DNA of 46,740 nucleotides from Candidatus Poribacteria bacterium (GCA_028820655.1 JAPPIK010000006.1:1-46740); one strand, 5' to 3'. Counted from the stretch's first letter, positions 1 through 9,670 are shown. The notes: a model not told the origin generated them from the letters alone. Made by a program: numbers and translations.

Positions 1-379
1 TGGCGCTTATAAAGGCTGGTGCGCAGTGCGCACCCTACAACTGCCAAGTGGCGACTGGGAGAAGATCTCTATGGGATTTCTATCGCGTTCGTTATCCACT
101 CACTTGATCACTCCCTATCCACTCGCTTGATCACCGCTGGGGCTTATAGAGGCTGGTGCGCAGTGCGCACCCTACAACTGCCAAGTCTCGACCGGGAGAA
201 GATCTCTATGGGATCTCTATCGCGTTCGCTATTCACTCACTTGATTGCACCCTACAAATGTACTGTGATTGCCCACGAAATCGGACGCGCCCTCGCAGCG
301 CCAACCCTTAGTTTTCACTCACCACAATCTAACAGATTGTGGTACAGAAGAATGTAATCGTCCATTTGGAGGGCAACGT
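1..379. repeat. Tandem compound repeat with palindromic cassettes
   Basis: No convincing gene lies here. A compound unit of roughly 100 bp occurs twice in direct orientation, at about 5-107 and 142-246. Each copy contains the hairpin GGTGCGC-AGT-GCGCACC (18-34 and 155-171) followed by CTACAACTGCC, then a GAAGATCTCTATGGG block and a TATCGCGTTCG block ending in CACTTGAT. Next to TolC there is a separate perfect hairpin, CCACAATCT-AAC-AGATTGTGG, at 322-342. It sits 38 bp past the TolC stop but has no U-run on that strand, so it is better read as another member of the interspersed hairpin class than as a terminator. Open frames through this region exist only because the repeat is open. Confidence 0.75.
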
Positions 380-1828
380 TCAGTTTGTCCAACCCGACAT
401 CTCACGGAGATTTTCCTTCGCCGCCGCATAGTCCCGGCGTGTGCGGTAGAACACCCGCTGCGCTTCGGTAAACTCCGCTTGCGCTTGGAAAGCGTCGTCA
501 AATGTCAAGCCGCGATAACTTGGCAGATCCAACCCTTCGTCCAGAACCCGTTCAATCGTGCGCAGGCGTTGTTCAAAGATTTGCACACGCTTTTCCTCAA
601 TCTCCGTCCGTTCTTTGGCGTTTGCCACTTCTCGATAGGCGCGGCGAACCTCAACCCTGATTTGTTTCCGCAAAGCCATGAGTTCCAGTTGCAGACGAGA
701 CAGTTCTGCGCGTCCAGCTTCTTGGCGGCCGCCGGTTGATCCACCGTCGAATATTGAAAGATTCAAGTCGAAGCGGACTTCCCATCCATCACGATTGTCA
801 CGTAATCCGTTAAATGGACCGGTATCATCTGTCTCGCGTTCGAGCATAGGGTAATCGTACGCCGCGATCGTATCCCATGTCCGATGCTGCCGATTTAGGA
901 ACAGATGGGCATCGCGGTAGCGAAAAGCGGCGTCTAACACCGGGATTCTATCCCAGAATGTCTCCTTGACTAGCCTTTCCTGGCGAGATATCGTGCCTTC
1001 GAGATCTTCAATTTCCGTTCGGTTCTTTAACGCCAAATCTACCGCTAGTTCGAGTGTGATGTCATCTTCCGGCAAAGAGGCGGCCAGTCGAACCGCCGCC
1101 AGTGCGTCCAACCCGGTCAATCTAATCAGTTCCGCCTTGTCGATATCCAATCTTCGCCTCAATTCGTTAAGCGCCAACTGTTGTTCAGCCAACTCCAGCT
1201 CGGTGTTTAATACGCTCAGGATGGGTATTCTCTTTTCCGTGTGTTTCCTTTTGGCAACTCTTAGCTTTTCCCGCAGTGTGGTCTCAATAGCACCGCGCTG
1301 TTGAATTTCCTCCTCCGTCAGTGTGATGTTATGCCAAAGTCTTCTCAATCCAAAGATGATTTCCTGCTTGGCGCTCTTCAGCTCGATTCCTGACTTGCGC
1401 ACATCTTCTTGCGCCAGATCCAATTCTTGCGGAACTTCGCCAAACCGTGCAATCACTTGACTGATGGAAACACCGGAGCGGTAATCCTTTCCGTCTAGGT
1501 CCAGGTCGTCATTTTTCCGCTGTTCATAATATCCGGTGAGTCCGACCTGGGGCAGGTAAACAGAACGAGCGGTTTGCAGGTGTGCTTTCGCGCGTTCAAG
1601 AACTTTCTGTGCCTTAAGAACCTTCTCATTGTTTTTCACCGCGAGTTGCGCTGCTTTCGTCGGCGTTAGCGTCATGACATCTTGAGCCCATGCCGATCCA
1701 GAAAGATTCAAAATCAGGGCGCAAATTGCGCTCAATATGAGGCGTTCCGCGTAACGCCCGATGCACGGCGAGAAATGCTGTCCTACCATTCGGTTTCCCT
1801 TCCGTTGCACGTCTTCACTTTCCCTCAT
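380..1828 (-). CDS. TolC-family outer membrane efflux protein
   Basis: A 482-aa protein with the look of a TolC/outer membrane factor, the trimeric channel-tunnel that carries exported substrate across the outer membrane. A hydrophobic signal segment (about residues 30-48, ending SAWA-QD) follows a basic stretch. The mature part has the long amphipathic helices of the family, rich in Ala, Glu, Arg and Lys, in two halves: about 55-240 with LPQVGLTGYY, and about 260-480 with VRRAYREVANAKER. The length is normal for TolC. The ATG overlaps the TGA of the upstream NEW3 gene as ATGA, which indicates translational coupling; an internal Met at residue 14 is an alternative start closer to the signal peptide. 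Context suggests it is the outer membrane exit of the ABC system encoded upstream. The substrate is unknown. Confidence 0.88.
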   Translation of the reverse strand: MRESEDVQRKGNRMVGQHFSPCIGRYAERLILSAICALILNLSGSAWAQDVMTLTPTKAAQLAVKNNEKVLKAQKVLERAKAHLQTARSVYLPQVGLTGYYEQRKNDDLDLDGKDYRSGVSISQVIARFGEVPQELDLAQEDVRKSGIELKSAKQEIIFGLRRLWHNITLTEEEIQQRGAIETTLREKLRVAKRKHTEKRIPILSVLNTELELAEQQLALNELRRRLDIDKAELIRLTGLDALAAVRLAASLPEDDITLELAVDLALKNRTEIEDLEGTISRQERLVKETFWDRIPVLDAAFRYRDAHLFLNRQHRTWDTIAAYDYPMLERETDDTGPFNGLRDNRDGWEVRFDLNLSIFDGGSTGGRQEAGRAELSRLQLELMALRKQIRVEVRRAYREVANAKERTEIEEKRVQIFEQRLRTIERVLDEGLDLPSYRGLTFDDAFQAQAEFTEAQRVFYRTRRDYAAAKENLREMSGWTN

Positions 1829-4131
1829 CGACGACTTATTCGCACGGTGACAATCACTATCCCAATGACCAATAGCACGAGCACCCCAAACAGAATGGTT
1901 GTTACCGATAGTCTAGGTTGAGATTGGATGAGAACTCGCACCGTCTTTTCTCGTGCTTCAACATAACGATTATCGACGGTGAGTTTTGCATTGACCTTCG
2001 CTTCATACTCTCCGACACCCACATTAGGCGGCGGAATAATCGTCAAATTTACTTCGGTTTCTTCGTTGCGTACCAGTCCTGCGACGACTTCCGGCTGCAC
2101 GATATAGTCCCAGTCGGTGTAGACATCAACCTCCATACGAATATCGGCCAAATCGCGCGTACCGATATTTCGTAGTATTGCCGTCATGTCTATCTGTTCC
2201 CCGATCTTGATGGTGTGATACGAACTTGGGATAAACAGCTCAATCTCCGGCACGCCTTTGGGAATAAGTTCGAACCGCTCGATACCGCCTTTAATCCTGC
2301 TAATCTGATCCGGGGACAACTCTAGCCGATTGTTCACACCGCCGAGTTGTTGGGCTTCGTCCGCATCAATGACGGCAACGTAAAGTTCCAACGTCGAATC
2401 AAGATAGGAGGCATCAAGCTCTTCGGTCACGTGGATAGTAAGCGACAGATCTCGTTTGGACTGCGCCTGTGTAAATTTCACCTGTGACACACGCGATTTA
2501 CTCTCGGTATCTTGAAATTCAAAAGTAAAGCGCTTGAGAAGATTGATAATTCGCAATTGGAATGTATTCTCCGTTTCCGCCAACCGATCCAGCGTCAGAT
2601 CATAGGTAACGGAACTTCCCAGATTGCCCTCTTGGGAAAACTGCAGCGAACTGACGTTTACCACATCTTCCTCGGACTCCTTTTGTAGATAGACCAAGCG
2701 ATTGTCAGTCTCCAGTAGATCGGGGTATTTCAATGCGATCATGATCGAATCCACATCCTTCTGGAGTTGGAAGGTCAATTCAATTTCGTCATTGTAGCCA
2801 AGCAATGGTATCTTCCGTTCATAGGGCTGGGCGATATTTGTCGATTGAACTCCGCCAGTGGAGTCAATATCTTTGAGGGAGACGAAGATTGACCGAATCT
2901 CGTTGGCGGCGGCGATTTCTTCCGGAGAGGCGTTAACGGGCATGGATTCTGTGGTCGAGGTGTTTTTCAAGCGGACAGCCACCATTATTTGGTTGTTTTG
3001 GCGATATTTTTTTGCGCTAATGATTGAAATGTGGCGGGTATCCTCCTCAAGATGAATTTTGTAAGGATAGTTCTTCTCCAGATACCGCAGGCTCACGACG
3101 ATGCTATCAACGTTGCGGCGGAGTTCAAAATCAAGGGTTTTCGACTGTTGATCCTTAAGATTGGGGATTCGAATCTCATACGGTACTCCGATAATCGCTT
3201 CCTTTTCGTCCTTTATTGAAACGTAGACGTTGTTAATCTCTTGTGCAACATCATCTTGTGCAGTAGGCAGTCCCCCATCGTCAATGTGCTGATTAGCTTG
3301 AGGTGCGGAACTATCCAGAATCGCTCCGTATTTGAGGACAATCTCAAGCCTTCGCCGATCTCCCTCCTTGTACCGCCGCGCGGAGAGCACCGAGATGTAG
3401 GGTTCCTCCTGTTTGAGATGGATGTTGCGGTCATCATAGAGGCCAAGATATTCCAAGCTTACAACCACATCCTGCACTTCGTCTTTGGCGAGTTCAAACT
3501 CCAGAGTTTTTTCCTCACCCTCCTTCAGGGATGGAATACGAACTTCGTAGGGCGTGGCAACAATCGCACCATCCCGCCCGAAATCTCCTTGGTCTTTGAT
3601 GGAGACCAGAATGTCGTCAATCTGTGCGCTGATCACAACGTCGCGTTCCAGAACCCGCGAACTCTCCTCCAATTTAACGGGCAATGAGCTGTTTTTGAGC
3701 GTGATGGAAAACATCTCCCTGCCATCTCGCGCTTCGTAGCGTCGAGTGTCCAAGATAGTGATGCGCCACGCCGCCTTGAGCGAATCGAGTTCGGTGTTTT
3801 GCAGGTCGAGTTTTGCCTCCTCATAGTTCGCTTTGTCGCGCTCGTATTCCTCCTCGGCGCGATTCACCTCTTGGACGGTCACTATGTTGTTTGCTTCTCG
3901 GAGCATAGTCTTTAGATTATTAAGCTCATCTTCTTTCTTCTCCATCAGTTTCTTGGCTAGTTCCATTTTAAGTTTTGCTTTGTCAATCTGAATTTGGCGA
4001 AGCTGCTCATCCTTGGTACGCGCCTCTTCAGGTTCCGGCGCATCTTGGGAATCCGCCGTTTGTGACCGCAGCAGTTCATGATCCGATAGCAACATCAGAC
4101 TGACCATCAGCAAAAGGTATAATCTTTGCAC
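1825..4131 (-). CDS. Periplasmic coiled-coil/NEW3 (CARDB-like) protein with C-terminal membrane anchor
   Basis: A 768-aa protein. Start: a GTG with a good ribosome site (AAGGAG at 4141-4146, 9 nt away). The N-terminal hydrophobic segment (about 3-20) looks like a signal peptide. A strongly charged, probably coiled-coil region follows (about 35-118). Then come three internal repeats of about 120 aa (roughly 124-243, 245-362, 367-485); each carries a VSIKD/VSLKD strand, a PYE..IP motif (PYE at 194, 317 and 436) and a VVSLxYL-like strand, which suggests beta-sandwich modules. Near the C-terminus is a NEW3/CARDB-type adhesion domain (about 645-735), then one membrane helix and a short RISRR tail. 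NEW3 proteins with a C-terminal helix are often encoded beside ABC-2 permeases. Because the window has no HlyD-type fusion protein, this one may bridge the inner-membrane transporter and TolC; that is inference. Confidence 0.72.
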   Translation of the reverse strand: MQRLYLLLMVSLMLLSDHELLRSQTADSQDAPEPEEARTKDEQLRQIQIDKAKLKMELAKKLMEKKEDELNNLKTMLREANNIVTVQEVNRAEEEYERDKANYEEAKLDLQNTELDSLKAAWRITILDTRRYEARDGREMFSITLKNSSLPVKLEESSRVLERDVVISAQIDDILVSIKDQGDFGRDGAIVATPYEVRIPSLKEGEEKTLEFELAKDEVQDVVVSLEYLGLYDDRNIHLKQEEPYISVLSARRYKEGDRRRLEIVLKYGAILDSSAPQANQHIDDGGLPTAQDDVAQEINNVYVSIKDEKEAIIGVPYEIRIPNLKDQQSKTLDFELRRNVDSIVVSLRYLEKNYPYKIHLEEDTRHISIISAKKYRQNNQIMVAVRLKNTSTTESMPVNASPEEIAAANEIRSIFVSLKDIDSTGGVQSTNIAQPYERKIPLLGYNDEIELTFQLQKDVDSIMIALKYPDLLETDNRLVYLQKESEEDVVNVSSLQFSQEGNLGSSVTYDLTLDRLAETENTFQLRIINLLKRFTFEFQDTESKSRVSQVKFTQAQSKRDLSLTIHVTEELDASYLDSTLELYVAVIDADEAQQLGGVNNRLELSPDQISRIKGGIERFELIPKGVPEIELFIPSSYHTIKIGEQIDMTAILRNIGTRDLADIRMEVDVYTDWDYIVQPEVVAGLVRNEETEVNLTIIPPPNVGVGEYEAKVNAKLTVDNRYVEAREKTVRVLIQSQPRLSVTTILFGVLVLLVIGIVIVTVRISRR

Positions 4132-4553
4132 GCGGAGTTTCTCCTTCGAGAGAGTTTACGCAAAGTTAGATGAAGCAACTATCCGATACCAGAGAAAGCG
4201 GAATAGCCTATCGCCCGGGTTTCCGTGGAATTGCTATCGCAGTCATTAACCATTTCCCAGATCGCTCGCTATTCCGCCGGTTTATTGATTCGGCGAGGGT
4301 CATCTCGGTTGAAGGGAATTTCGAATGCCGACAGGTCTTGAATCGAGAATTGCCGCGATTCGGAGAATGGCCCTACAGCGTCTCAATCGGTACGAAACAC
4401 GATTTGATCAGAAAGTTTATTTTTGACGCTCGCTCCTTCAATAACACCGGCGACGACACATGAATGGCGGAGTTGCCTTGCCAATAATCCTGATATATGC
4501 CGGTAGCGCGTGACAACGAAAGCTAGTAACGGAGCGGAAACCCACGCGGCCGT
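4132..4553. other. Spacer between ABC ATPase and NEW3 gene
   Basis: A 422-bp stretch without a convincing gene. It holds the NEW3 ribosome site (AAGGAG at 4141-4146). A 97-codon plus-strand frame at 4170-4463 has no recognisable motif and lies antisense to the flanking genes. A CTATCGC..GATCGCTCGCTATTC fragment (about 4217-4273) resembles pieces of the interspersed repeats found elsewhere, so the spacer may be decayed repeat DNA. It is long enough to hold a separate promoter for the NEW3-tolC pair, but none could be identified. Confidence 0.5.
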
Positions 4554-5285
4554 TTATGCCACTTCCTCGTCCGATTCGTATCCTGCCACATAGCGCAGGT
4601 ATAGGGCTTCCAAATCTTCGGTTTCAATTTCGTGCCGCGGTAGTTCGCGCACCAGACTTCCCTGAACGAGAATTCCAATCCGGTCGGCGATCTCTTTGGC
4701 GCGGAATATGTCGTGGGTGGACATGAAGATGGCTTTTCCTTCACTCTTTAATTCGCGCAGAAGGTTCAGGAAATCTGCTCCACCCTTTGGATCCAAACCG
4801 GATGTCGGTTCATCAAGAAGTATCGCATCGGCGCCTTTCATTATGGCAATTGCAATCCCCAATCGTTGCCGCATCCCCTTTGAGAAGGTTTTTACCCGAC
4901 GCTTGAAGGATTCTTCCGGCAACCCGACGCGGGCAAGGGTCGCATCAAGTTCATCGCGAGTCACCTTCTTTTTGCCTCCGAGTTTGGTGAAAAACTCCAG
5001 GTTCTGCCGCGCGGTAAAGTTTCGATACAACTCCACGTTTTCGGAGACGTAGGCGAGATGCTTTTTCGCCTCAAGCGGAAACTTGGGAATCTCAATATCA
5101 TTGACGAACGCCGTACCGCTCGTCGGGTCGATGAAATTCAGGAGCATGGAGATGGTGGTGCTTTTGCCGGCGCCATTTGCGCCGAGGATAACGTAGATCT
5201 CTCCCGACCCTATCTTCAGGTTCAATTCGTTGACGGCACGAATGGTATTGTCATAGACTTTTGTAAGGTCTCTAGTTTCTAACAT
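4554..5285 (-). CDS. ABC transporter ATP-binding protein
   Basis: A 243-aa nucleotide-binding subunit of the CcmA/NatA type that drives ABC-2 permeases from the cytoplasmic face. Visible motifs are Walker A GANGAGKST (35-43), a Q-loop region reading VSENVELY (about 80-87), the signature FSKGMRQRL (about 134-142, a variant of LSGGQ), Walker B AILLDEPTSGLD (154-165) and the H-loop histidine in STHD (about 191). The start is set by GGAGG eight nt upstream of ATG. It is the only ATPase gene in the window, although six ABC-2 permease genes lie nearby, so it may serve several permease pairs. It reads toward the NEW3 and tolC genes on the same strand and is divergent from the first permease pair. 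Confidence 0.93.
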   Translation of the reverse strand: MLETRDLTKVYDNTIRAVNELNLKIGSGEIYVILGANGAGKSTTISMLLNFIDPTSGTAFVNDIEIPKFPLEAKKHLAYVSENVELYRNFTARQNLEFFTKLGGKKKVTRDELDATLARVGLPEESFKRRVKTFSKGMRQRLGIAIAIMKGADAILLDEPTSGLDPKGGADFLNLLRELKSEGKAIFMSTHDIFRAKEIADRIGILVQGSLVRELPRHEIETEDLEALYLRYVAGYESDEEVA

Positions 5286-6506
5286 GGGGTAAGCCTCCTT
5301 GAATGAAATTATACATTGTGAATCACATGGATGTTAAGAGTTTGTTTGAATAATCGTTAGCAGAAGGGTTATTTTTGGCGTTTGTAGGAGGATCTTCATG
5401 TTATTATTGTTGTCCGCTATGTACCTGTGGGATTTCTATGGGATCTCTATCGCATTCGCTATTCGCTCATTTGATCCCATACGAAAAAGAGGTCGGGGCA
5501 AGGGAATTTGTTATTGTAATTGTTTTGTCCACCGTTCTGGTTTGCCAATCCAGACCGAGCGGGCAGAGATCGCGACCGGGAGAAGTTCTCTATCGCTCTA
5601 GCTAGCCGCTCGGTTAATCCGCGCCGAGGCTGAAATTCTTGTGACTTCGGTGTTACTGTACACCTTGAAGATCTCTATCGCCTTCGCTATCCGCTCAGTT
5701 GATCCCCGCTGGGGCTTGGGAGCATGGGGGTTTGGCGTTTCTATACACCTGTCCCCCCGCTGGGGCTGAGATTCTTGAATCTTTGGTATTACTGTACACT
5801 TTTAAGATCTCTATCGTACTAGGATTTCTATCGCATAGGATTTACTACCGCCCTCACTATTCGCTCATTTTATCTCGTACGAAAAAGAGGTCGGGGTAAG
5901 GGAATCTGTTATTGTAATTGTTTTGTCCACCGGTCTGGTTTGCCTATCCAGACTGAGCGGGTAAAAATCGCGACCGGGAGGAGATCTCTTCCGTCCTCGT
6001 TTTTCGCTCGGTTGATCTCCTACAACTGTTCTTAAAGGCTGGTGCGCAGTGCACACCCTACATACTATTCAGTCGCTTGATTACACCCTACTATCGCGTT
6101 CTGGATTTGCCAATCCAGAACGAGCGGGCAGAGATCGTGACCGGGAGATGATCTCTATCGCTCTAGCTAGCCGCTCGCTCGATCTCCTACAACTGTTCTT
6201 AAAGGCTGGTGCGCAGTGCACACCCTACATACTTGATCCCCTACGAAAACGCGATCGGAGTCTATTTCAATTCTAATCAGAACTCCGATACGCCAGGTTT
6301 TCCCGCGATTTCGATTTTGGTTTTAGGTAATTTTGCCGCATGATTATGTTATTATATACCTTGAAGTGACGCCGGCAAGGTCGTGGGCGTTCGTGTGATT
6401 CCTTGAGGAGAATGGATGCCTTTAATTGAGCCGAATTCACCAGAAAGCAGTTGTTAGGTGCGTAAGCAGCGTATAGTTTTATTCGTTGACACGCGAGGAT
6501 ACTTCA
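5286..6506. repeat. Repeat-dense divergent spacer upstream of ABC genes
   Basis: About 1.2 kb between the divergent ATPase and permease genes, with no believable gene. It is built from diverged direct repeats. A block of about 160 bp (GCTCATTT, ACGAAAAAGAGGTCGGGG, TTATTGTAATTGTTTTGTCC, a CTGG-TTTGCC-ATCCAG hairpin, then a CGCGACCGGGAG block) occurs at 5461-5620 and again at 5859-6020. A partial third copy lies at 6099-6200 with hairpin TTCTGGATT-TGCC-AATCCAGAA (6099-6120). A segment with the GGTGCGC hairpin (6041-6057 and 6208-6224) and flanking GATCTCCTACAACTGTTC is also duplicated (6014-6064 and 6181-6231). The last 200 bp are AT-richer and probably hold the permease promoter; TTGCCG (6333) and TATACC (6355), 16 bp apart, are a weak candidate. 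Confidence 0.75.
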
Positions 6507-8006
6507 ATGCTAATTTCGCTCATTCGTCGAGAAATCCTAGACAATCTGATGACATTCCGCTTCGCTGCGGCAACGCTGATTACATTGTTGCTCGTGGTTG
6601 CCAATACCGTTGTCCTCGTCAAGGATTTTGACCGACGACTGGCAAGTTATAACACGGCGGTCAAAACGCACCGGCAGAAATTACGGGAGACCAAAACCTA
6701 TTCCGCCGGCGAAATACGTGTTGACAGACCACCCAACCCGTTAAGCATTTTCAACGTCGGATTCGACAAACGGCTGGGTAACGAAATATGGATATATCAC
6801 GCTTTTGTGCCGACTCTCTGGGATGCCGAGATGAGCGGCTCGGACAACCCGTTTCTCAACATCTTCACCTCGATTGATGTTTCTTTTATCTTCGAGGTAG
6901 TGCTCAGCTTGATGGCGCTCATGTTTGCCTATGACGCGCTGGCGGGGGAACGTGAACGCGGCACGCTACGTTTAGTGCTGACGCATTCCGTCAGCCGCGG
7001 GACCATCCTCTTGGCGAAATACGTCGGGGCAATGCTCTGCCTGCTTATACCATTGGCGCTAAGTCTGATACTCTCGCTGATTTTGTTAACAACCAATGCC
7101 TCCTTCTCGCTTGGTACGCCCGATTTTCTACGTATCGGAGGATTCGTTCTTGCGTCGCTCTCTTATCTATCCGTGTTCTACCTCATCGGGCTGCTGATCT
7201 CGGCGGCAACACAAAGGACCAGCACCGCGCTCATGATCTCCATGTTTGTCTGGGGATTCTTGGTATTGGTCTACCCCAATATGATTCTTGCCACGATTAA
7301 GCCGTCAGCGCAGCTTCAAACGCGCGCGGAATCCGCTGTCGACGAGATGAAACAGACGTGGGATGAATTCGACAGAGAGCGGAAACGCTTCCTTGCCAAC
7401 GACGCGGTGCCCGGTGAAGACTGGAGTTTTGGGATGGTTGGCATTGGCGGGCTCATGGAATCTTTTGAATCCTCAGATGTGGGTTATTATTACCACAGTT
7501 ACATAGACTTCGAAGGCTTGTACGAGGAATTTGAACCACAGGTTCCTCACGCACAGAAGTATTTCAGTTACCTCGGTCCGCGGGTCGTCAACACCGCAGA
7601 GCGAACATGGCTCGTCCGAAAGCCGGTATTGGACAACATCTTCGTTAAACCGGCGAATTCAGAAAGAACTCTTCTCAAGTTTTCGCCGGTTGGCGTATAC
7701 GACGCGGCGACACAGAGGTTGGCAGGCACGGATCTTCTCGGGATTCGAGATTTTTTTGACGCCGCGAGGCAGTACCGACAGACGGCAATTGACTATTTCA
7801 TCAATAACGATACGTTCGGATCACTGCAATGGTTTTCTGCGGACAAGGGAGCGGCAGATTGGACGACGCTGCCACAGTTTTCTTTTCAAAGAGCCGATTT
7901 CGGAGCAAACGCAAAACGGGCACTTCCCGATTTTTGCCTGTTACTGATAACGAATCTAGCGCTGTTCATGGCGATGTTTTTGATATTCCGAAAGAGTGAA
8001 GTTTAG
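6507..8006 (+). CDS. ABC-2 type permease, type A (pair 1)
   Basis: A 499-aa inner-membrane permease of the ABC-2 superfamily, resembling the NosY/DUF3526 group. Start: ATG 6507 preceded by GAGGA at 6496-6499; a TTG 21 bp upstream would put the ribosome site inside the gene. Layout: a cytoplasmic LIRREILDN element, TM1 (about 17-36), an extracytoplasmic loop of about 100 aa with DNPFLN, a TM block (about 130-275) holding the conserved DALAGERERGTLRLVL coupling segment, a second large loop (about 280-475), and a final TM with a short FRKSEV tail. It is paralogous to the genes at 12993-14501 and 22016-23527. It is followed 142 bp later by a type B permease, with which it probably forms a heterodimer served by the nearby ATPase. 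Confidence 0.88.
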   Translation: MLISLIRREILDNLMTFRFAAATLITLLLVVANTVVLVKDFDRRLASYNTAVKTHRQKLRETKTYSAGEIRVDRPPNPLSIFNVGFDKRLGNEIWIYHAFVPTLWDAEMSGSDNPFLNIFTSIDVSFIFEVVLSLMALMFAYDALAGERERGTLRLVLTHSVSRGTILLAKYVGAMLCLLIPLALSLILSLILLTTNASFSLGTPDFLRIGGFVLASLSYLSVFYLIGLLISAATQRTSTALMISMFVWGFLVLVYPNMILATIKPSAQLQTRAESAVDEMKQTWDEFDRERKRFLANDAVPGEDWSFGMVGIGGLMESFESSDVGYYYHSYIDFEGLYEEFEPQVPHAQKYFSYLGPRVVNTAERTWLVRKPVLDNIFVKPANSERTLLKFSPVGVYDAATQRLAGTDLLGIRDFFDAARQYRQTAIDYFINNDTFGSLQWFSADKGAADWTTLPQFSFQRADFGANAKRALPDFCLLLITNLALFMAMFLIFRKSEV

Positions 8007-8148
8007 TCAATAGAATGTGTGAGCGGAAAAGACTGCCGAGAAAGAACGTTGGAACTAGCACATCCAGTCTTCTAATTTTCCATTCTTCCACATTCCTTAA
8101 CTCGGAATCTCGCCAATTCTCTGAGTTGCGATTTGGAACCAAGACACT

Positions 8149-9534
8149 ATGATTTGGCACATCGCAAAACGCGAACTCTACGATAACCTCAATAGCCTCC
8201 GCTTCGCCTTGGCAACCGCCCTGCTGCTTGCATTGATGCTGACCAATGCAGTCGTGCATCTCCGAGAGCATCCGGGACGAATACAAGAATACCGTACCTC
8301 TGCCACCGATTATTGGAATGCGCTAACACCCCGGACCGATCTGTACGAGCTAGCCCAAAAGGGCCCCGGATTCCTTTACAAAAAACCCTCACCTCTTCGC
8401 TTTTGCGCGGAAGGCGGTGAAGCTTTCTTATCAAATAGGGTTGACGCAGGTTACGTTTATTGGGGCATGGATGATTTAAAAGGTTTTTGGAGTGTGGCGT
8501 ATCCATCATCTACGCCCAATCTCACGAATGTTCGTCCGGATGTTACCAAAATTGATTGGGGATTCATCGTCGGCTATGTCCTGAGTTTGATTGTGCTCCT
8601 ATTCACCTTTGATTCAATCTCCGGTGAGCGCGAGCGCGGCACGCTGCGCTTGATGTTGGCAAATCCGATGCCGCGTCACATCGTGTTAATCGGGAAGTTT
8701 TTAGGAGCGCTAATGAGCATATTGGTGCCTTTCACGTTTGCCGTGCTGATTAATCTTTTTGTAATCTCCGTTTCAGGCGATGTCCAGCTCGACGCCGAGG
8801 CGTGGGGACGTTTGAGCATTATCTTCATCGTCGCAGTTCTCTACACCGGTCTTTTCATCGCGTTGGGGCTGCTCGTTTCCTCACGTGTACGACAGAGCGC
8901 GGTAAGTCTCGTGATTCTCCTGTTAACTTGGGTTACCTTTGTCGTTTTCATGCCGAACACATTAGCCTCAATTGCGACCGGATTCTCGCCTGCTCCAATG
9001 ACCTCCGACGAATTTATGGAACGCAAAAATCAGCTCCACAACAACCGCTGGCGTGAAACCTATTCTATGCGGGATAAGCCAATGAAATTGAGCAAGTTCG
9101 TTATTAACGACGCGGAAGATCAAGAACGTTTGAATCAAGAGCACTTAACTCAGCAGATCGCTCAAGTTGAAGTGGCGCGAGCCGCAACCCGTATCTCTCC
9201 TGCGGCACTCGTCCAGCACCTTCTTGAATCCTTTGCCGGAACCGGATTTAGTCGCCACCTGCAATTCTTGGAAAATGTCCGGCAATACGTCCGTCAATAC
9301 CGCGAATTCGTCATTGACACGGATAGCGCTGATCCCGACAGCCCCCATTTCATAGGCATTTCAGAGGGCATATCCCGGAAACCCGTCAGTCCGGAGTCGA
9401 TTCCGCGATTTGAAGATTCACTCAGCCTGAGTCGTGACTTCAACGACGCGGCAATCGACTTAATGTTGTTGATGCTGCTCGTGCTTGTTCTAATGTCCGG
9501 CGCCTATCTCGTCTTTGTGCGCGCACAGGTTTGA
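8149..9534 (+). CDS. ABC-2 type permease, type B (pair 1)
   Basis: A 461-aa ABC-2 permease, the shorter partner of the type A gene upstream. It starts MIWHIAKRELYDNLNSLRF, which closely matches the type B gene at 11164-12609. TM1 is at about 19-37. A first extracytoplasmic loop contains YKKPSPLRFCAEGGE, a motif shared by type B paralogues. The central TM block holds SISGERERGTLRLML, and a second loop carries FAGTGFSRHLQFL and DSADPDSPHF before the last TM. No strong ribosome site precedes the ATG; homology fixes the start. It converges on the selenoprotein gene. The substrate is unknown. Confidence 0.86.
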   Translation: MIWHIAKRELYDNLNSLRFALATALLLALMLTNAVVHLREHPGRIQEYRTSATDYWNALTPRTDLYELAQKGPGFLYKKPSPLRFCAEGGEAFLSNRVDAGYVYWGMDDLKGFWSVAYPSSTPNLTNVRPDVTKIDWGFIVGYVLSLIVLLFTFDSISGERERGTLRLMLANPMPRHIVLIGKFLGALMSILVPFTFAVLINLFVISVSGDVQLDAEAWGRLSIIFIVAVLYTGLFIALGLLVSSRVRQSAVSLVILLLTWVTFVVFMPNTLASIATGFSPAPMTSDEFMERKNQLHNNRWRETYSMRDKPMKLSKFVINDAEDQERLNQEHLTQQIAQVEVARAATRISPAALVQHLLESFAGTGFSRHLQFLENVRQYVRQYREFVIDTDSADPDSPHFIGISEGISRKPVSPESIPRFEDSLSLSRDFNDAAIDLMLLMLLVLVLMSGAYLVFVRAQV

Positions 9535-9588
9535 CCTAACCTTTGCGTCCGCCCTTTTCTTATTTACCCAATCCAACTCAGATTGAAA

Positions 9589-9608
9589 GGAACGCAGATC
9601 TGCGTTCC
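9589..9608. repeat. Perfect palindrome of the interspersed hairpin class
   Basis: GGAACGCAGATCTGCGTTCC reads identically on both strands and is followed by CTACGAG. The 3' CCTAC flank matches that of the other hairpin cassettes in the window. It lies between the convergent permease and selenoprotein genes. It could act as a bidirectional terminator but has no U-run. Confidence 0.7.
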
Positions 9609-9670
9609 CTACGAGAGCCCCAACATGAGATCATAACAAAAAGGGATCACAAGAGTGTTTTACGTGTGTC

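Noticed and set aside
322-342. Perfect hairpin as terminator of the tolC operon
   Set aside because: No U-run follows on the minus strand, and the sequence fits the interspersed hairpin class; termination is possible but unsupported.
4170-4463. 97-codon plus-strand frame
   Set aside because: No motif, no ribosome site, antisense to neighbours and containing repeat-like fragments.
5375-6276. Several short frames on both strands
   Set aside because: They lie wholly in diverged repeats and encode no recognisable protein.
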